Shown piece by piece: positions 12,920 through 25,950 of a stretch of DNA of 64,000 nucleotides. The notes beneath the pieces were generated by a model. The model was not told the DNA's origin. It ran no database searches and was given only the letters and a program-made list of their open reading frames with translations. How positions within the stretch are numbered: position 1 is the stretch's first letter; the number at the start of each line of letters is the position of its first letter. The DNA is from Nephrocerus scutellatus (taxonomy: Eukaryota > Arthropoda > Insecta > Diptera > Pipunculidae). The position numbers and the translations under genes were made by a program. The DNA is taken from positions 106,495,908-106,559,907 of the forward strand of contig OX352763.1 in assembly GCA_947095585.1 (NCBI GenBank). Reading direction: 5' to 3'.

Positions 12920-14050
12920 TGGAAATTTACTGCCTCATGTTGTTTCTTTCCAGATTAAATTGAGCATGCACTTCTGCCTGGAATATGCTTGGGTACTGCC
13001 CCACTGCTTCGGAGTACTTGGTTCTTGGCCCATGGACTTCTGCACCCGTGCTTCTGCTTTCTTTAAAACATCCGTATTCCTTTTTATGGCTCCCGGATAT
13101 ATCTGGTATTCATTTTCAGATCGGAATTCCTTCTTGGTGTTCATTTTGACCTTAAAGTTCTAATAAATTCAAGCCATGTTCCTACACGGCATGCTCGCCA
13201 AAGATTGCCTTCATTCTCGCTGTGGGGCAGGTGGTTCTAATAGCCCCCGTTATTAAAACACAGGTTACCCTATGCACTTTTTCCAATTCCCTTTTCGCGG
13301 TGCTTAGCTTAGCCCTATTCGCCCATGTCACATCTTCGTAGGTGATTATTGGAATAACTATCCTGATGTACATCCAGTGCATTATTCTGAGACTTACTTC
13401 CCAAGATTTTCCTGCCACCCTTCTGCACACCATGAGTACTCTTTTTGATTTTTGTAATACTGCCTGTATTCTCTCTCTTTTCTGATAGGAATCTCCTTTC
13501 CATTGGGGGTAATTGGGTGCATTCGCCCCAGATTCTTTCTATTAGTGAAGGGGACCAGTGTGGTTTTGCTTGAATTTACCGTAATTCTCACCTCGTGGTG
13601 GTTAAAATGTTTTTGGCTCAGAGCTCAGTCACAGAGCACTTCCTCGAACTTCCCCCTTACCACGACGGCTATGTCGTCTGCGTAGCCTTGGGCATAAGAC
13701 CCTGCTTCGGCTAATCGCTGGGGTAGTTCATCAACAAGGATGCTTCACAGGGGGGCAGACAGTACCCTACCTTGTGGGCATCCTCTTCTCGTGTTGACCA
13801 TTATTGTGTTGTCACCTACTATGGTCTCCGCTGTTCTACTACACAGCATCTCTCACAACCATTTAGTTGTTGCGCTGTCTACTTTCTTTCTCTCCATAGC
13901 ATTCTTTATCGCACCATGAGATGCGTTGTCGAATGCTCTAGGAAGTCGCATAGCGCGACCTCCTTACTGGCAAGGGGCTCCTCTATACTTTCCGTCAGCT
14001 CCCATAGTGCGGTCTCTGATCTGAATGGACCCTATAAAAATTATTTTCAT
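12920..14050 (-). mobile_element. LOA/I/R1-type non-LTR fragment (RT + RNase H)
   Basis: The minus strand shows an RT with GYADDIAVVVRG near 13670, ITVNSSKTTLVPFTNRKNLG near 13570, a KSWEVSLRIMHWMY thumb region near 13390 and TGAIRTTCPTARMKAI near 13220. An RNase H portion follows (EVHGPRTKYSEAVGQYPSIF, QAEVHA near 13000). Frames are broken in several places. It is a relative, not a close copy, of the element at 4915-6345. Confidence 0.8.
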
Positions 14051-14205
14051 GTTGTTTTTCTGAATCCTCTAAATATAAAGTCTTGTACTAGCGCACGAAT
14101 TGTAAATAATAACAATGGTTTATAGAATAAAGTTTTTTTTTTTGCTTAAAAGTTTGTTTAAGGTGCAATAAAAAATGATGCTTAAAGTACATTCTGTATA
14201 CCACA

Positions 14206-17200
14206 TTAACCATTGGTTTTTTGGAATTGAATTAAAATCACCAAATATGTAGCTATAGCCGAGCTGAACTGTAAGTGTAAAATTAATATTAATGTTTTTA
14301 TATAAAATTTATATTGTTACTTACTGAAGTCAGAATATTTCGATTAACTCTGCAGAGTCCACAGGCCGAAAACTGAGCGCGTTCAGCAAGCAACTGTTGC
14401 CAGAACTTCTTGAGCTAAGGGTAATTAATGGAGAAAAAGACGATAGATATTTAATTTTACAATTATTACAGATCATTGTATGCTATATTTAATACTTGAC
14501 AGCTCTAAATGTTCTAGTCCTCTTCAATAAAACCTCGGTTTGCGTCGTTCCGATTTGTGTAGTTTCCGACTAGCGTCGTTCAAAAATTTTCGTTACTTCG
14601 AACTTACGCCTATGACATTTTTTTGTGTTTTTGCTTCAACTATCATTAAAGCCAACAATAAGCGTCTGACAGATTATGGAACTTGACTCTAAGGTCCGAA
14701 TCGGTAGACGTTACTACAACTACAACTCATGCAATAGCAATGGATTAGAGTGGAATGGGACGTTGTAGCAAGGCTTGTAGTCATTAAAATCCGTCATTGC
14801 TTTTAGTAATAGTAATAGTTTCGTCTATCGTCTATCGTCTATAATTTGGACCTAAGTTTTGATCGACATCCCTCAAAACTGATAGTATGAACGCCTGACT
14901 GATCGACTGATACTCGAAACTTATAATGTGTACACAAATTCATCAGTCAGCTGTAATTTTTAACGTGGAAGGACGTTATGGACATGGATTGAAGAAAGGT
15001 TTTTGCTGGTTGTTCATCTTTTGTCTTCGAAAATTAGAGCTTGACTGTTAGTTTGTCTGTCAAACTATCCTACTAATCTGACCGCAAGGTGCATCAGTTA
15101 AAACTGACATCAGTTATGTTTTACAGTCATGTTCGATAGCCTGTCAACCGCTATAAAGGGGATTTTGCTTTTTATTAAGGAGTATCGGTGTGGTTATATC
15201 GTTGCATAAATTGCTACACCATTACAATCGAACAAATTTCGAAAATAGGAAGTTCTATTCTCGTAAAAATGGATTCTCTTGCCTTTGCCTTTCCCTTTCC
15301 TATCCAAATCAGCGGAGAATTCCACTGAGAAAAAGGTTGATTCTAAAAAAAAACCTGCTAGCCATTTTTTAAATATCTATGATATCTATGAGCTTGTGTT
15401 TTGAATGCCTGTGGATCATAGTGATGTGAAAAGACAGAGCTTGGCAGAGCATTCCACATACGTGTTGTACGGCTGAAGAACGAATCCCTGAACTTAACTA
15501 TACGTCCGAAGATGGGCTTAAGGGTAAACTAATGAGCATTTAGAGCGCCACGAGTATTGCGATTGAATTCAAGGAGAGGTAGCATGCAACTGGCTATTTC
15601 TCTTGAGCACCGCTGGTGGAAGAAGCGATTAAAGAGTGACAAGCAGGAGACGTTCCTGCGGTGTTCAAGCGAGTCTATTGATTTCGCAATGTTTTTGCAC
15701 CGATAAGTTTTATCGCACGGTTTTGTATTCTATCTTTTTGATGTAAGGTGGTTTTAGGCGCACCAGACCAAATATGATAATTGTACTCAAGTTTAAGGCG
15801 AATAAAAGCCTTGTAGATAGTAGTCAGATCAGAGGGAGTGAAATAATTCTTGCACCGGGTTAGAAACCTTTCGCAGCATTTTTGGCGACGGTAAATATGT
15901 GGTCATTCCAACGAAGCTTGTCGTTAACGCACATACCGAGAATTGGGAGTTTCCTCGATGCAAGTGCCATTCATGGATAATGACATGGCATTTGGGATTC
16001 GTTTATACGACCGGAGACAGCATTGGGTTTTGGAAGCGTTAATTTCTACTCGATTGTTTTCTCCCCATTTTATTATGCTGTCTAGGCCAAAATTTAACGT
16101 GCTTAACATACGAAGTTTTTTGAGTGGAGGATCGTTCCTCAAACTTATTAGAAGTCACAGATAAGAGATCATTAATAAAAATGAGAAAGAGTGTCGGGGA
16201 CAAAACATAGCCCTGAGGAACACCAGCGTTTATGTGGTGTATTTCAGACTTGAAACCGTCCAAAACAACTTGAATTGAGCGGTCCAAAAGATAGCTTCTA
16301 ACCGAATGAAGCAGTTTTTTATCGACTCCATAAGCACGCATTTTAGACAAAAGAGCTTGATGCCAAACTCTGTCTTTGAAATATCGAGTGCAACAGCTTT
16401 GCTTTCACCAAATTGATGCAAAGACCGGTTCCACTGTTCGGTGAGATATACCATTAAATCACCAGTGGAACGTTGCCCACGAAATTCGTACTGCCGGTCA
16501 CTAAGGATTTCATTGGTTTCGAGATATTTCATGAGCTGAAAATTTATCAGCGTTTCCAAGACCTTGGAAAGAATGGATGTAAGTTCTATGAGTTGTTACG
16601 AAGAAGGAGACGACGGCTCGCCTTTTTTGGGTATGGACTGAACAATGCTGTTTTCCAACTTGTTTTAAACGTCGACTAAAGCAGCCTTTTTGGGGAAGCG
16701 AAACGACTATTAGAAAGAACTTCTAGTTCTAAATCAGAAAAATTTTGTACTGGCTACAATATTACTCCTAGTAAAGATCGGATTACATTACTTCTGGGAG
16801 GAAATGCAGAAGATTTGATTTTAAAGTTAAACCTCTTATTTTCTATCACTAATTCTTAAAAATTCGTTCACTAAAATGATTTCTAGAAGCATTTAAAGAA
16901 CTAGTAGTCAACGGGTTCAAACACGTTCTATAAAAAGCGATGCTCTCACACGTCTCACTTCTCACAGGAACTTTGCTGATGTAGTTTTTCATTAGCAGTT
17001 TTGTATTCCGCTTGTTATTGCCGACTAACTGTAAAAATTTGGAGTTTTTTTATTCTCCGACAAAAATCAATATCTCTGATATTACTTTTATACTCAGATA
17101 ATTTTCGGATATAATCTTTTTACTTTGAAAAAAAAATCAGAATAGTTTTTGAGAACTGGTTGTTTGTTATCAAAAATGAGATATGTCGACTACTGTGGAG

Positions 17201-20200
17201 CATTCAGGTAAGACATAAATCTTAAATTTAGGTAGAAATCATTAAATATTTTCTTTTTTTCTATTTTTAAATGAATGCTTCTTTTAATGGTTCCACGAGA
17301 CCAATTTCTCTGATACTAAAAAAACACAGCAAAATATTGTTTTTTGAACTGACAGCTAAATATCGGAGACAAAACTTATCGATTTTATCGGAAATGTAAA
17401 TTATCTGTTCTGTCCGATTTCTTTGACATAAAAAGAAACACTCCCGATATCTGGTCACATACAATTTGCCCAACAAATATCACTTTTTCAATTTTTTTCT
17501 ATGTTAACGTGACGATGGCGTTTTTTGTTTGCTTGTGCCTTTCTGGCTGGCCAAATCTTTTGAAACATTTTTAATCCACTTCCTAAAAGTCCATTTTATT
17601 CAAACTTTGGACACATATGTATCTCCGATGACAACACTTTCTATAAGAATTTGGAAGTGATCGGGCCCTAGAGCAGAGGAACTCCTGTATAAATTTTTTT
17701 CAAAAGTAACCCGATTTTATTCAAACTTTGCACACATGTGTATCTCTTATAAAAACACTTCGATAAAAATTTGCAAGTGATCGGGCCTCATAAGCCCCAT
17801 AAATTCCTTAAAAAGTATTATTTCCCACTTCAATAAAACAGTGTACTTTTAGGCACATATTTTGAATTCATTCCTTTGCTTTGCATGTGTTTTTATTTTT
17901 CTGCGTGTATAGTGAAAATTGTTCGGTGTCATAACAATCTGTCATTTGGTTACTTGAGAATTTATAATTTTATGGGTTCGTTTGTTTCTTTTAATATTTA
18001 AGCGACATTTTGGAACTTTTGAATTCCCAGCGTGCAGCCTTTTTTGTATTTTGCTTTGCATCGTTCCGAATTAGGTCGTGTCGGTCCCAATTAACGACAT
18101 AAACCGAGGTTTTGATGTATGAAATCTTTGGAATCTTTTTTAAGTATTCCAGGCGTTTGAAGAAGCTGACAACTAATAATGAAGTCCGAAACATATGTAC
18201 GATGAACAAATACTTTGAACTTACATTTTCATTTAGAATCGGATCATGAATACTCCTATCGATCTGGCAAACCATTTGTATTGTCTGTTGGGCCTGAAAT
18301 CGAAAAAAACTGGAAAATTTGAAATTATTTATTATAAATTGAAAACCCAACTTCAGCGGTCGCAATATGACATGGTTCCACAAGCATCAGCAATCGAAAA
18401 ACGTGAAATATAATCCATGACAGTTGCAGCCATGAGTAAACGCTGTCCTTGCTGCTAAGAAACTCCAGAAACAAGAAGTATGAGGTCGCAACCAAATGCA
18501 GCAAACATGAGACCAACATAAAGAGTACGGCAAAACCGTAGGAGCTTGAAAAAGAGGTTAACTATTAGTGCTTGCTAGTAATAATTGCTCATACCACTTG
18601 TCCTACTCTGAAACATTGACCACGCATTTGCCCAACGACTCGTGAACTGAGGCCAAATGTTCGATTAACTTGCCTAGACTTTTTGCTAAAAAAATATGAA
18701 ATATAATAATAATTATAATTATATATAATAATAGTAATTAACAATAATTTTAAAATAGTACACACTACCACCAGTTAGCTCGGAAATTGATAGCTTCGGA
18801 ATATTGGAATTAGAATCGTTTTTCGACTGTAAAACAGGTTTCACAGTGGTGATTTGTGGTTTTTGAAAATTATTTGACTTGGATTGGTTTTTTTCTAAAA
18901 AAAATTAAAATAATAAATTGAAACAATTATATATATGCCCCCTTAAGTACCATCTTCCGTTAAGAATGCATTCTTCAGAGTTAAATTCAAACGGCGATAT
19001 CTTCGTCCTAAACCTAATGCAGTGTTGGCAAAACTTATATGCAGTCCGATTAGAATGTAATAGAGAGTGTAAAATGGAATGTACCATTGGACATTCAGTT
19101 CTAGAATTTGAAATAAAAAAAATTAATTTAAACATTTTGACTAAGATTCACTTGAGCACCTGTATTTTCCTCGGCACTATTTATTTCTGCAGCAACTCTT
19201 AACCAGGTCCATACATCCAATCCTGTGGAATAAGAAAATGATACAAATACGTTCGCATTTTTTCACACCGTTTGGTGGAATTTTAAATTGTAGTATACGC
19301 GAGGGTGCATTGAAAATTTCGCGGGCTGCCATAACAATAATTTCGATTTAGATGGAGGCTCTACGATCAATCGCCGTTGTGCACAGTCGTGCTACAACAC
19401 TCCAGTACACGCGAACGTCAATCAAAAAATATAAAAATAAAGATAACGGTTCGCGCAGTCGTTCGATCGGCAAGTGCAAAGTGCAGTGTGCGGTGTCCAG
19501 GTGCCCCATCCCCAACAGCGCAGCTAAGGAACTTGGTGAAACATAACTGTAGTATGTTTTGTATGTATGTATGTATGATCATGGAAGACGGAAGTTTTAA
19601 AATAAGGAAGATAACTGAAATCGCCGACATCTCGTATGAGTGCATCTAAAACTTGATTCAAATCGAAATTGGGATCTCAAATCCCTAAGCAAGATGGGTT
19701 CCGCAACTTATTTTAGTTAAAGAAAAACGAGGGCCTGGAGCTATTTTAAAGCAATTTAAGGGCCAATATTGTAACGACAGATGAGATAAGAGTTCATCAC
19801 TTTATTACAAACCGTAAGAGTGGAGAATGTATGGATCACCAGCGGCGAAGAAAGCTATGGTTACACTATCGGAAAATAAGGTAGTGGGAAGCAAAGTGAA
19901 TTATGGTTGATAGCCCTGCCAAGGACCAAACATTCTCGTATTAACAATTAACTCGGATTATTATCGCAGTCGTTTGCGTCGGTTTCGAGAGGAAATAAAG
20001 AAAAAACTTCCAGGAATGTTAAGAAGAAAAGCTCTATTTCATTAGGACAATGAACACTAAAACATCTCGTGAAACATTGGCTAAAACCGAGTAATTGATT
20101 GATTGATTGATTATTTCCTATTCGCCTGATTATTTTCGTCTATCCACCTACATAAAAAAACATTTGGGAGTATACAGAGATTTTCAAAAAATAGGACAAA

Positions 20201-23200
20201 GCTGCAGTAAACTTAGTTTGTAATTGAAACCTTCTATATTGGTCACCCAGCGAATTTTTTAATCCACCCTCGTATAACGTACACTTACCCAATAAAAGGG
20301 ATATTATAAGCAACGCCGTTGCCAGCATCAAATAAGTGCGAATGCGATCTTTTTTCTCATTGCAAAATGAAGAGAGACTTTTATCGACCTGAGGATTATT
20401 AAAATAAATACAAAAAAACTAACAACATATAAAATTCAGTGTAAACTAAAATATTTTAACTCATTGACTATATAAATATGGACTGATAGCGGTCAACTTT
20501 ACTCGTATATGAATGTACAGTATACTTGCAGCAACTTTTTCAAACCAAATGCCAGGCAATTGCAACCTAAAAACCATGTCTTCCATTTACACTTTTGTTG
20601 TGTGTAGTTCTGAGCTGCCAGCCATCAACAGAATAAGGGAATAACACAAAATCCCAAAGGTGTCTTAGAGCGATAGGAAGAACACTTTCATGAGTTGCGA
20701 AATGGTCAGCTAACTGAGGAATTGGAGGCTCCATCAAAGATCGAAGACCATACTATGCTGCCGCCACCAAGCGTAGACAAAGTTAGCAGAGCTCAAAAAT
20801 AATAAGGCCCCGATATCATATAGGATCCCAGCGGAACTGATTAAAATAGGAGGCACCACATTACACCAAGAAATTCATGAAATAATAGTGCAAGTATGGG
20901 AGGAAGAAGAGATGCCAGAAGACTGGCGAAGAGGCATCCTGTGTCCCATACATAAGAAGAGAGATATCACAAAATGCAGCAATTATCGTGGTATAACGTT
21001 GTTGAGTACCGCGTATAAGATTTTCTCTTCTATCCTTCAAGACAGAATAGCCCCATACGCTAAAGTCATCACTCACATACCAGTGTGGCTTCAACCCAGG
21101 CAACTCAACAACTGATTAGATTTACACCCTTAGAGAGGTGGTGGAAAAATGTCTAGAGTTCCAAAACCCTCTACATTATCTTTTTATAGACTTTAAAGCC
21201 GCGTATGATAGCATAGCCAGAGTAGAAATTTACAAAGCTATGAGAGAATTCAGCATCCCAAATAAACTGACACGACTATATAGGTTGACCATGACTAATG
21301 TTATAAGCCAAGTTAAAATATCCGGATCACTACCAAGCCCATTCAACATCTATAATGAGCTCCGACAAGGGGATGGACTGGCCTACATCCTCTTCAACCT
21401 GGCGTTGGAGTAAGTGATCCGAGACTCTCCGGCGAGAGAAACAATCCTCTATAAGTCCATTCAGATACTGGTAGACGCATACTGACATCGTTCGTAGAAA
21501 CCTAAGAGCTGTACAGGAAGCTTTCATCTAGATCGAGCAGGTGGCAAGAAATCTGGGGCTGCACATTAATGAGAGCAAAACAAAGTACATGTCTTACGGA
21601 GAATTGTTTGTCCCGTATATGAGGATGATGAGATCTACGAGCGTTACCGCGATGTCGACATTGTCAAGAGAATTAATTTCGGTAGGCTCCGGTTGGCAGG
21701 ACACGTAGCTCGCATGAGCTAAGAGGATCCTGCTGGGTAAGTCCTTTGCGAAGGGATTTATGGAACACAACAGCGAGGCCGGCCAAGCCTACGCTTGAAG
21801 GATGGCGTAGACCAGGACGCCTAGAGTTTAGGGATGCCAAACTGGATGACATCGGCTCAAAACCGGAACCGGTGGAGATACTTTTTGTGGGAGGCCAGGA
21901 CCGGACCACGCTTGTTGAGCCGCTACTACTACTACTACTACTACTATGACCTTACGGTAATTTCTTCCTTATGCCTCGTTTTACGACCAAACTCAGCCCT
22001 CTGGTTTGGTTGGTGTAATGCAGCCGCTGCATTAGGAATAAGCTAGGAATAAGCTGTGAAATCATCACGTTTCCCCTCCAGAAAATATCGAATAAAAGGG
22101 AAATTTTCGTAAATAGCTGCACAGATTAATTTATTATAATATAACAAACACGCTAACTGGTAAAACGTTCATATCTCTGCTATCTGCTCACACCAATCAG
22201 ACCTAGACTTACTACTGCATATAGATATGACATTTAGCTTAGTGCCCATATTTATATAGTCAACGTAAGTTTTAATACATAACCTCATTTAAGCGACGAT
22301 TTAGATCCTGTGTCGACTTTAGTCCAATTAACCCGCACAAAACACCGGAACTGGTTGCCATCACCACAACGGAAACATCCAATGCGGTTACCACTTTTGA
22401 TGTAGCTGATTTCATCCTAAAAGATGCTCTTTATGTTGCAGCAGCAGTTTTTGGTTTTAATTTTAAAAGAATGGAAAATGGTTTATAGAAAATAGGAAAA
22501 AGCAAAGTGAGCAGAACTGTAGTAAAGGTGCACTAAAAGAGGCTGACAGGGACAGCTATATCTCAGAAATTACGAAAATGTGTCAAACAAAAGCAAAACT
22601 ATGCAGAAAAAGTGGGAAAAGAAAGTAAGTACAGTTTTACAACAGAATAACTTACAAAATCAAATTAATTTAAACAAAAAAAAACGCAAAGAAAGGTTGA
22701 CAAATCATTGGATTAAAGTTAGGCAGAGTTTTGTACTAAAAACCAATAAATTCACAGCATTCGACCCAATATTTTGTGTTGTCGCGGACAAGTTGTCCGA
22801 GAAAAAAACGCACCTAACATCTACCTATGTTACAAACTTGCTGTTATCGCATCGTTTTTACAAAACACGAAAAGATTAAAAAAAACCTAGAATAATAAAA
22901 CCGCTTTTCGGCATTATGTAATTATGGAAAACCTTTCCTTTCCGAATAGCATTTTTTACTGGAATTTTGTGACTTCACCAATTCTATCAACTTTTATAGA
23001 AATTCTATCAAAAGTGATAACAATTTTGAAGTATAATTATGAAGGCAGACATAAAAAATTAAAGAATTCGTACTTTTGCACATTAATATCAAAATTACTT
23101 TCAAGTACATTGAATTTTGGCAGTAATTGTAACTGTCAAATTACAGCAGTTTTGATATATTGAAAAAGATAACATTTAATAACAATATAAGAAATGTTTA

Positions 23201-24541
23201 TATTAATAATTTATGTTTTAATTTTGCTAATTTAATTTAATTAATTCATTAACAGACACTCGATAAATTAACATGACACATGTGTCAGATCGTACTTACC
23301 TAATAGGAATTTTCGACATAGCATCATATAAAAGTCCACGATATGTAAGGAATACTAAGGCATAGTAAGAAATATAAAAACTTAGTAATTTTTTAAAAAA
23401 CAAGAATAAGACAGTAAGGCGACTTTCTCAGATCGCCATATGAATAGTTCAAATTCAGTCTAAATACGGAATTATCTTAAAAGCCCAATAGTATGGAATA
23501 TTAAATGAAATTTTCGCAGTCATAAGCGAATTTACAAAGGCTGTAAAAACCAAATTCTACATTGTATACCTTTCGAAATCGATACTAATGCTTTATTGAG
23601 TATTTTTCTCAGTTTCCCATCCTACCACCCCTATAAAAAAAAATTTGGCCATCGCAATCCGAGCACTAACCAATTGTTTTAAAAGAAGTCCCATCAAGTT
23701 TTGATTGGTAGAGGCTGTCATGTACGAGTTAACAAACTGACAAACGTACAAACTGACAAATGTACACACGCACTATGAAAAATTGTCTTGTCCTCTGATT
23801 AATATTTCGTTTTTTTTTTTAAATCTGGCGTAGATTGATTTTTTGGCTGTCAAGTTGTGCGTTTATTCCAAAAAACCAATCTAGGGTAGATCAAATTTCC
23901 CCGTTAACAGATCTTGATATTTTGGGAGATATACCCCTCTTTTCATTAACTGCAACACCAACACATGAAACAAAACAATTTAAACAAAAGATTCTCGGCT
24001 TTCGTGTTCGTTTTTTCGGGAAAAAAATCTACGATCGAACGCAGATTTCTAAAACCAAAAAAAAAACACGAAATAAGCTTCGACTCGCAATAACTGTAAA
24101 CAGTGACATTAAAAATGACAGTTTTAATCGTCCGATAAGAGTTAGAGAGGTGTTTTTTGAATTTCCATTAAACAAAAAGACATTACACTAACACTTTAAA
24201 TTTAAAAACACTTTTTCTTACTAATCTTTAAACTTTAAGAAATTGCGCTTATTAACAATGATCCTTTGAAGTTATTATTGGGTTTTTTAATTTTATTACT
24301 TTTATGTCTTAGACAATGGGCATTTTAAGGCCGCAGTATCGGTTCTGCTTAAAATAAAAAATCTTAAATTTAATCCAATTAACATACTCATAATTAGTAT
24401 TAGCGAAGCACTGTAGAAGGCGAGAGGCAAACTTCTGCGAATTTCCAAAACTCCCTTCGATGTCTTACGCAATGAAAACGGTGCCAATGCCAGCAATTTG
24501 CTTACAAAGAAAACTCCAATTGTTGGTTCGGATATTTCCAT
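14206..24541 (-). CDS. Gr43a: Gustatory receptor 43a (fructose receptor)
   Basis: Eleven exons: 24315-24541, 22284-22416, 20289-20388, 19160-19222, 18951-19100, 18769-18894, 18607-18685, 18352-18544, 18225-18293, 14325-14414, 14206-14268. All have GT/AG ends and compatible phases. They sum to 1293 bases, 430 residues plus stop, close to the Drosophila length. The N-terminus MEISEPTIGVFFVSKLLALA and exon 2 MKSATSKVVTALDVSVVVM are near-identical to what I know of fly Gr43a. Other hallmarks are RLLMLVEPCHIATAEAQ, FSACGLCRVNRNILTS and the C-terminal TYLVILIQFQ signature of 7tm_7 proteins. Gr43a is a ligand-gated cation channel for fructose in taste neurons and a brain nutrient sensor. Introns 2, 3 and 9 hold mobile elements. 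The donors after exons 1 and 2 are weak (GTCTAAG, GTTATG), but the frame and homology require them. Confidence 0.95.
15360..16680 (-). mobile_element. L2/CR1-like non-LTR retrotransposon 3' part
   Basis: Minus-strand frames give FRGQRSTGDLMVYLTEQW, a broken ALDISK motif near 16400, SYLLDRSIQVVLDGF and the RT core GVPQGYVLSPTLFLIFINDL near 16200. The DSIIKWGENNRVEINASKTQ region follows near 16060, then the carboxyl part with conserved RTTRMWN-like text in broken frames down to 15430. The family also occurs at 25708-25944 and 57975-58720. Multiple frameshifts show it is inactive. Confidence 0.8.
17593..17789. repeat. Short tandem duplication (period ~121 bp)
   Basis: ATTTTATTCAAACTTTG, ACACATNTGTATCTC and TTTGNAAGTGATCGGGCC occur at 17593-17669 and again at 17714-17789. 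Confidence 0.7.
19295..20276 (+). mobile_element. Dead mariner transposon inside Gr43a intron 3
   Basis: Inverted ends: the plus strand at 19295 reads TATACGCGAGGGTGCATTGA and the minus strand at 20276 reads TATACGAGGGTGGATTAAAA, continuing CGCTGGGTGACC / CGCGGGCTGCC. A TA target duplication fits. Inside, plus-strand frames from 19570 carry a wrecked mariner transposase: an HTH part (EDGSFKIRKITEIADIS), ARWVPQL near 19690, and EEIKKKLPGMLRRKALFH followed by the DN motif near 20050 with stops. The right end lies about 12 bases from the exon-3 donor site. Confidence 0.88.
20715..21950 (+). mobile_element. RTE-like non-LTR element, copy 2 with (CTA)n tail
   Basis: The plus-strand RT begins near NNKAPISYRIPAELIKIGG and runs through EEEMPEDWRRGILCPIHKK, NYRGITLLSTAYKIFSSILQ, HYLFIDFKAAYDSIARVE and LRQGDGLAYILFNLALE. 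The YADD region is lost. After an internal deletion near 21592 it ends with AGGCCAGGACCGGACCACGC and a (CTA)n run at 21925-21947. Simple-repeat 3' ends are usual for RTE-type elements. It lies in Gr43a intron 2. Confidence 0.85.
22420..23820. other. Gr43a intron 1, no gene
   Basis: AT-rich sequence. A 99-codon lysine-rich frame at 22580-22879 and others have no family resemblance. Confidence 0.4.
23825..24085 (+). repeat. Dispersed repeat D, copy in Gr43a intron 1
   Basis: The text GATTGATTTTTTGGCTGTCAA, TTAACAGATCTTGATATTTTGG, GGAGATATACC, CTCTTTTCATTAACTGCAAC and AAACAAAAGATTCTCGSYTTT is matched in the opposite orientation at 33810-34110. The repeat is about 260-300 bp. It carries similar conceptual peptides at both sites, probably by chance. 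Class unknown. Confidence 0.7.
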
Positions 24542-24559
24542 TTTATTTTTATTTTTCCT

Positions 24560-25490
24560 GATTTCAGTGCGTTAATGGACGATGATAGACGGACACTTGT
24601 TTACGACTAACTTTCATGTTACAAAAATGTCTCTCATTGTAGCAATATTAATAATTTCTATTTTCATGTGGCAATTACTTCAAACATGCACTTATAGCGA
24701 ACAACAATAGCTGAGTTAAACAGTTGTTCTAGGATTCATTATTCCACACCAACTCTAATCATTATTTTTCGCACTTCAAATGCAAATAGTCGTTAAAATT
24801 CGAGGCAGTGTTGCCTTCAATAATGATAATAATTGTGTGCCTGTCATAAATTTTGTTAACATTTAATCGTCAATTCGCTGTAAACAAAGTCATTACAGTG
24901 CAGTTGTTGCTGCATTTGTTGCAGAGTGACGGGCAAATGCTACTCATTCTCAATCATCGTACAAAACATATTCAGCGAGTATGCATTTTATGATTGGAAT
25001 GAACCTGCTTATTATCAGTTTTGTCCTGTTGGAATAATTGTTATAATCTAGAGTGTATGTGCAGAATTGTAAATAACTTTGGCACTACTTGCAACATTAC
25101 GCATACGCCCCGTTAAGCTTCGTATAAAAGTAGATAATTTACGTTCAAAAGAGGTTTTCTGTTGATGGAATTTGAAACAAAAGCCGCTGGTTTGTAAAAT
25201 AATTAAAATATTATTTTGAGTACAAACCTTTCTATTTAATAGTACAAAGTACTACAAAATACCTTGTTTCAATAATTGGCGATAAAATTAAAATTTAAAA
25301 GAAAAAATTTTCCTTCGCATCCGTCCGGCTTTTAAGTTCTCGAATGCACGGCCGTTCCAGTTTATGTAAACTATAGATGTAAATGCCTGATTACCGTAGG
25401 AGGATTAAGATCATGTGCGTGTGCATGAGCATTCAAATGTTTAATCAATGAGAATTCACAAGCCATTTACTTAAAAGAAGCAGTCAGACA
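24560..25490. other. 5' flank of Gr43a, promoter region expected
   Basis: This is the upstream side of Gr43a. AT-rich, with no reading frame of note and no clear core-promoter motif that I can defend. Confidence 0.4.
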
Positions 25491-25554
25491 AAATTGGAAT
25501 CAGATGAACTTAGAAGCAAGCCTAGAAGTACTCAGCTGCCTAAATCTTATAGAC

Positions 25555-25680
25555 CTATAATAATAATATTCGGCGCGACAGACCGTTACGGTCCAAGGCC
25601 TAGCTTCTCGGGACCATTTGTGTTGTGCATTGGTTATTGCTCGGATCGGACACAAATGAACCTCCAATTTAAGGCCAAAA
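25555..25680 (-). repeat. tRNA-derived SINE, 3' half only
   Basis: The minus strand reads GGCCTTAAATTGGAGGTTC, CACAAATGGTCCCGAGAAGC, TAGGCCTTGGACCGTAACGG, TCTGTCGCGCC and an (ATT)n tail. It matches the 3' half of the full copy at 54288-54575. The tRNA head is missing. Confidence 0.8.
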
Positions 25681-25699
25681 TTGTCCAAAAGGTAGTTAC

Positions 25700-25950
25700 T
25701 ATTCCAATCAAGCATTCATTTTCGAAAAAAGAGCTTGATGCCATACTCTGTCAAATGCCTTGGAATTATCGAGTGCCACAACTTTGCTTTCGCCAAAATT
25801 GTGAGTAGACTGCTTCCACTTTTCAATGAGATATTCCATCAGATCACCTGTAAAAGGTTGCCTACGAAAACGGTACTTCCAGTCGCTAAAGAATTCAGGT
25901 GATTCAAGGTACTGCATAAGTTTACGATTGATCAGCATTTCCATTACCTT
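25700..25950 (-). mobile_element. L2/CR1-like RT fragment
   Basis: The minus strand gives FFSDWKYRFRRQPFTGDLME and VVALDNSKAFDRVWHQALFS, the RT palm A-motif of the same family as 15360-16680, with a DISKAF to DNSKAF change. It is directly abutted by a SINE remnant. Confidence 0.75.

Larger units (their letters stand above)
14528..18117. mobile_element. Candidate pogo/Tigger-like element with degraded ends filling Gr43a intron 9
   Basis: The plus strand at 14530 reads AAAACCTCGGTTTGCGTCGTT and the minus strand at about 18113 reads AAAACCTCGGTTTATGTCGTT. They are inward-facing ends resembling pogo/Tigger-type inverted repeats. Together they bracket most of the 3.8-kb intron. No transposase was recognised inside; an L2-like fragment lies at 15360-16680. 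It could instead be two separate solo remnants. Confidence 0.45.

Noticed and set aside
13315..14125. Various plus-strand frames (60-117 codons)
   Set aside because: They lie over the minus-strand LOA RT, whose YADD box and thumb motifs are clear.
17991..18383. 130-codon minus-strand frame as one exon of Gr43a
   Set aside because: Only 18225-18293 of it is coding; the rest is intron read-through, as shown by the acceptor and donor and by the matching downstream exon at 14325-14414.
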